From Paracoccaceae bacterium (GTDB taxonomy: Bacteria > Pseudomonadota > Alphaproteobacteria > Rhodobacterales > Rhodobacteraceae): DNA of 64,000 bases. The stretch is taken from NCBI GenBank assembly GCA_028285485.1, contig JANQPC010000064.1, forward strand, positions 107,079-171,078. Reading direction: 5' to 3'. The translations under genes and the position numbers were made by a program. How positions within the stretch are numbered: position 1 is the first letter of the stretch; each line of letters starts with the position of its first letter. Positions 61,682 through 64,000 of this stretch are shown in pieces. The notes below the pieces were generated by a model that was not told where the DNA came from, searched no databases, and saw only the letters and a list, made by a program, of their open reading frames with translations.

Positions 61682-64000
61682 TCAGGCGACGAGCTGTTCG
61701 GCCTTGTTGAGATCCACCGATACAAGTTGGCTGACGCCCTGTTCTGCCATCGTCACGCCAAAGAGCCTGTCCATCCGCGCCATCGTCACCGCGTGGTGGG
61801 TGATGATGAGGAAGCGGGTATCGGTGCGATGGGTCATTTCATCAAGCAGATCGCAGAACCGGGTCACGTTCGCATCGTCCAGCGGCGCATCCACCTCATC
61901 GAGCACGCAGATCGGCGCGGGGTTGGCCAGGAACACTGCGAAGATCAGCGCCAGCGCAGTCAGCGTTTGCTCCCCGCCCGACAGCAGTGAAAGCGTGGCG
62001 AGCTTCTTGCCGGGGGGCTGGCACATGATCTCAAGCCCCGCATCCAGCGGATCGTCGCTTTCCACCATCACGAGCTTCGCCTCGCCACCCCCGAAGAGGT
62101 TTTTGAAAAGCGTCGCGAAATTGGCGTTCACCTCTTCAAAGGCCGTGAGCAGCCGCTCGCGGCCTTCGCGGTTGAGGCTTGCGATCCCGCTGCGCAGGGC
62201 GCGGATCGCCTCTTCGAGATCGGCCTTTTCGGCCACCAGCGTATCATGTTCGGCCTGCACCGATTGCGCATCCTCTTCGGCGCGCAGGTTCACCGAGCCC
62301 AGCGCATCGCGCTGGCGCTTGCAGCGATTTACCTCTGCCTCAAGCGCCGAGGCGCTTGGCATCGCATCGGGATCGCAGCCGAGCTTTTCGAGAAGCGCCT
62401 CCGCTTTGGTATCGAGATCTTCCGTGATCCGCGCCGCCGCAGCCTCCACCGCCAGCCGCGCGGCATCGCTTTCAGCCTCGGCCCGGGCGCGGGCCTCGCG
62501 TGCTTCGGATGCGGCGCGTTCGGCGGCGCGCTCATCGGCGACCGCCTGGCGCTGCGCGCCTTCCGCCACTGAAAGCGCATCGGTTGCCGCGGCCTGCCGG
62601 GCCTCGGCCTCTGCAATCGACCGGGCGAGTTTTTCGCGCGCTTCAGCCAATTCCGCGGGTTTGCGCCGGGCCTTTTCAAGATCGGCCTCGTGGCCTGCGC
62701 GCCGTGCCGTTAGCTCCGCCACCCGCGCATCTGCCGTTTCAAGCCGCGCACGCCAGGTGCCGCGTTCGCCCTCGGCCTCCTCCATGCGCGCCCGGCGGGC
62801 CTCGCCGGTGCGGCGGATATCGTCATGCTCGGTCCGCCGGGCGATCATCGTAAGCCGCGCGGCCTCAACCGTGAGCTTGACGTCTTCCGCGGCTGCCCGC
62901 GCGGCCTCAAGATCTTCAAGGCCCGACAGCGCCGCCTCGGCCTCGGCCAGTTCCGCCTTCGCCTCGCGCGCCGCATCGTGGTGGCGGGCCGAGGCCAGGC
63001 GCAGGCTTTCAAGCTTGCTCTCGGCAATATTGCGATCGGCCTCGGCGCGGGAAACGGCGCGCGTGGTCTCTGTCAGCGCGATATCGGCGGCGCGGCGGGC
63101 ATCGCGGGCCGCGGTATCTTCCGCCGACACCCGCGCAAGCTCGGCCTTGAGATGCTCATGGGCATGGGCCGCGCCATCGGCCCGCGCGCGCGCCTCCACA
63201 AGATCCTGCTTCAGCTCCTGCAGGCGGTTGAGCTGCTGAAGCCGCAGCGCGGCGGCAGATGGCGCATCTTCGGCACTTGCGCGAAACCCATCCCACCGCC
63301 AGAGATCGCCCTCTTCGGAAACCAGGCGCTGCCCGGGGCGCAGATCGGGCTGCAGCCGGGCGCCCGCATCGCGGGCCACGAGCCCCACCTGCGCCAGGCG
63401 GCGGCCCAGAACATCGGGCGCCTCGATGCTGGCCGCAAGCGGCGTAGCGCCCTTCGGCAAGGGCTGCGCCTCGGCATAGGGCGGAAGCGCCACCCAGCCG
63501 GTGGTGGCCCCGTTCGTGATCGCCGGCGCACGCAGATCATCGGCCAGTGCCGCGCCCAGGGCCTTTTCCAGCCCCGGCGCCACGCTCAGAAGATCAAGCA
63601 CCTGGCCGCCTTCTGCCGTATCCCGTTCAACCAACCGCGCGAGCGCGTTGACCTCGGCGGTAAGCGCGCTCACCTCGCCCTCGGCCTCCGAACGGCTGGC
63701 GCGGGCCTCGGCCTCACGCGCCTGCGCTTCGGCCCGGGCCGTATCGGCGGCGGCAAGCTCTGCCTCGGCGGCCTCGGCGGCCCTGCGCTGCGCCTCAAGC
63801 GCGCTTTCCGCCGACGCGACCGCCTGCGCCGCCGTCTCCACCGCCGCATTCGCACTGTCGGTCGCAGTATCCGCCGCCTCGGCTTCGCCCACGCTGCGAT
63901 CAAGCATTCGGCGCGCGTCATCCCGCAAGCGCTGCGCGGCGTGGTGGCGGGCGCTCAGCCGCGCTACATCCTCGGTCAGTTGCGCAAGCGCCGCTTCCCG
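61682..64000 (-). CDS. smc: chromosome segregation protein SMC (5' end outside window)
   Basis: The C-terminal two thirds of SMC, the ATPase that organises the chromosome. The frame is open to the window edge, giving 772 residues. The hinge domain is recognisable (VLDLLSVAPGLEKALGAAL), flanked by very long Ala/Glu/Arg-rich coiled coils. The C-terminal ATPase head has the signature LSGGEQTLTALAL and Walker B VLDEVDAPLD. Only the N-terminal head with Walker A and part of the first coil are missing. Coding strand composition is extremely alanine-rich, which is normal for high-G+C SMC coils. Confidence 0.97.
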   Translation of the reverse strand, partial: REAALAQLTEDVARLSARHHAAQRLRDDARRMLDRSVGEAEAADTATDSANAAVETAAQAVASAESALEAQRRAAEAAEAELAAADTARAEAQAREAEARASRSEAEGEVSALTAEVNALARLVERDTAEGGQVLDLLSVAPGLEKALGAALADDLRAPAITNGATTGWVALPPYAEAQPLPKGATPLAASIEAPDVLGRRLAQVGLVARDAGARLQPDLRPGQRLVSEEGDLWRWDGFRASAEDAPSAAALRLQQLNRLQELKQDLVEARARADGAAHAHEHLKAELARVSAEDTAARDARRAADIALTETTRAVSRAEADRNIAESKLESLRLASARHHDAAREAKAELAEAEAALSGLEDLEAARAAAEDVKLTVEAARLTMIARRTEHDDIRRTGEARRARMEEAEGERGTWRARLETADARVAELTARRAGHEADLEKARRKPAELAEAREKLARSIAEAEARQAAATDALSVAEGAQRQAVADERAAERAASEAREARARAEAESDAARLAVEAAAARITEDLDTKAEALLEKLGCDPDAMPSASALEAEVNRCKRQRDALGSVNLRAEEDAQSVQAEHDTLVAEKADLEEAIRALRSGIASLNREGRERLLTAFEEVNANFATLFKNLFGGGEAKLVMVESDDPLDAGLEIMCQPPGKKLATLSLLSGGEQTLTALALIFAVFLANPAPICVLDEVDAPLDDANVTRFCDLLDEMTHRTDTRFLIITHHAVTMARMDRLFGVTMAEQGVSQLVSVDLNKAEQLVA

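Noticed and set aside
61682..64000. Extreme alanine/glutamate/arginine repeats as a possible repeat protein
   Set aside because: They are the coiled-coil arms of SMC, confirmed by the hinge and the LSGGEQ head.

Overview
The window is a 64 kb piece of a high-G+C alphaproteobacterial chromosome, almost certainly from the Rhodobacterales (Roseobacter/Rhodobacter group). The evidence is the cell-cycle regulator GcrA, a methylsuccinyl-CoA dehydrogenase of the ethylmalonyl-CoA pathway, a HupJ-type rubredoxin-HybE fusion with HupK, and the gene order pdxJ-acpS-lepB-rnc-era-recO. Coding density is high. I see no tRNA, rRNA, CRISPR array, insertion sequence, phage gene or origin.

Layout. 1-10.3 kb: end of pntB, gnd, argD-argF, gcrA, two small ORFs, an AsmA-family protein and rimO. 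10.3-12.7 kb: hupK and the rubredoxin-HybE gene with no hydrogenase nearby, a lower-G+C gap and a small exported protein. 12.7-17.5 kb: a peptide-type ABC importer (binding protein and two permeases, no ATPase) whose operon also carries a glutathionyl-hydroquinone-reductase-like protein and a 31-residue membrane microprotein. 17.6-25.5 kb: an exported phytase-like protein, an ECF sigma factor overlapping a membrane-anchored VWA protein, Hsp20, two trypsin-like proteases and a small exported protein. 25.7-33.2 kb: MoxR ATPase, DUF58, a DUF4159 protein, a second VWA-like membrane protein, and divergent DUF1285. 33.2-41.5 kb: DUF2798, YdeI-like, GNAT, polA, zinc-finger protein, TSUP transporter, mcd and an aldehyde-reductase-like protein behind a perfect palindrome. 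41.5-51.3 kb: recO, DUF1491, era, (thermonuclease, opposite strand), rnc, lepB, acpS, (lipoprotein, opposite strand), pdxJ, DUF2062, rsh, rpoZ, folK. 51.4-64 kb: NYN protein, ispH, DUF1905, DUF3429, rnhA, GlsB-type protein, fmt and two deformylase genes (one lacking catalytic residues), a PatB-type lyase, a second glutathionyl-hydroquinone reductase, a lone receiver domain, a lytic transglycosylase and the 3' part of smc.

How the genes work together. Most of the window is housekeeping: NADPH supply (pntB, gnd), arginine synthesis (argD, argF), translation and protein processing (rimO, fmt, def, lepB, rnc, era), replication and repair (polA, recO, rnhA, smc), and stringent response (rsh next to rpoZ, whose product carries the N-terminal ppGpp-binding motif). 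The less explained parts are the orphan hydrogenase-assembly pair, the transporter-reductase-microprotein operon, the sigma/VWA pair, the MoxR/VWA cluster with departures from the metal-site motif, the residue-poor deformylase paralogue, and several unassigned palindromes. None of these can be called a new system from sequence alone, but each makes a specific prediction.
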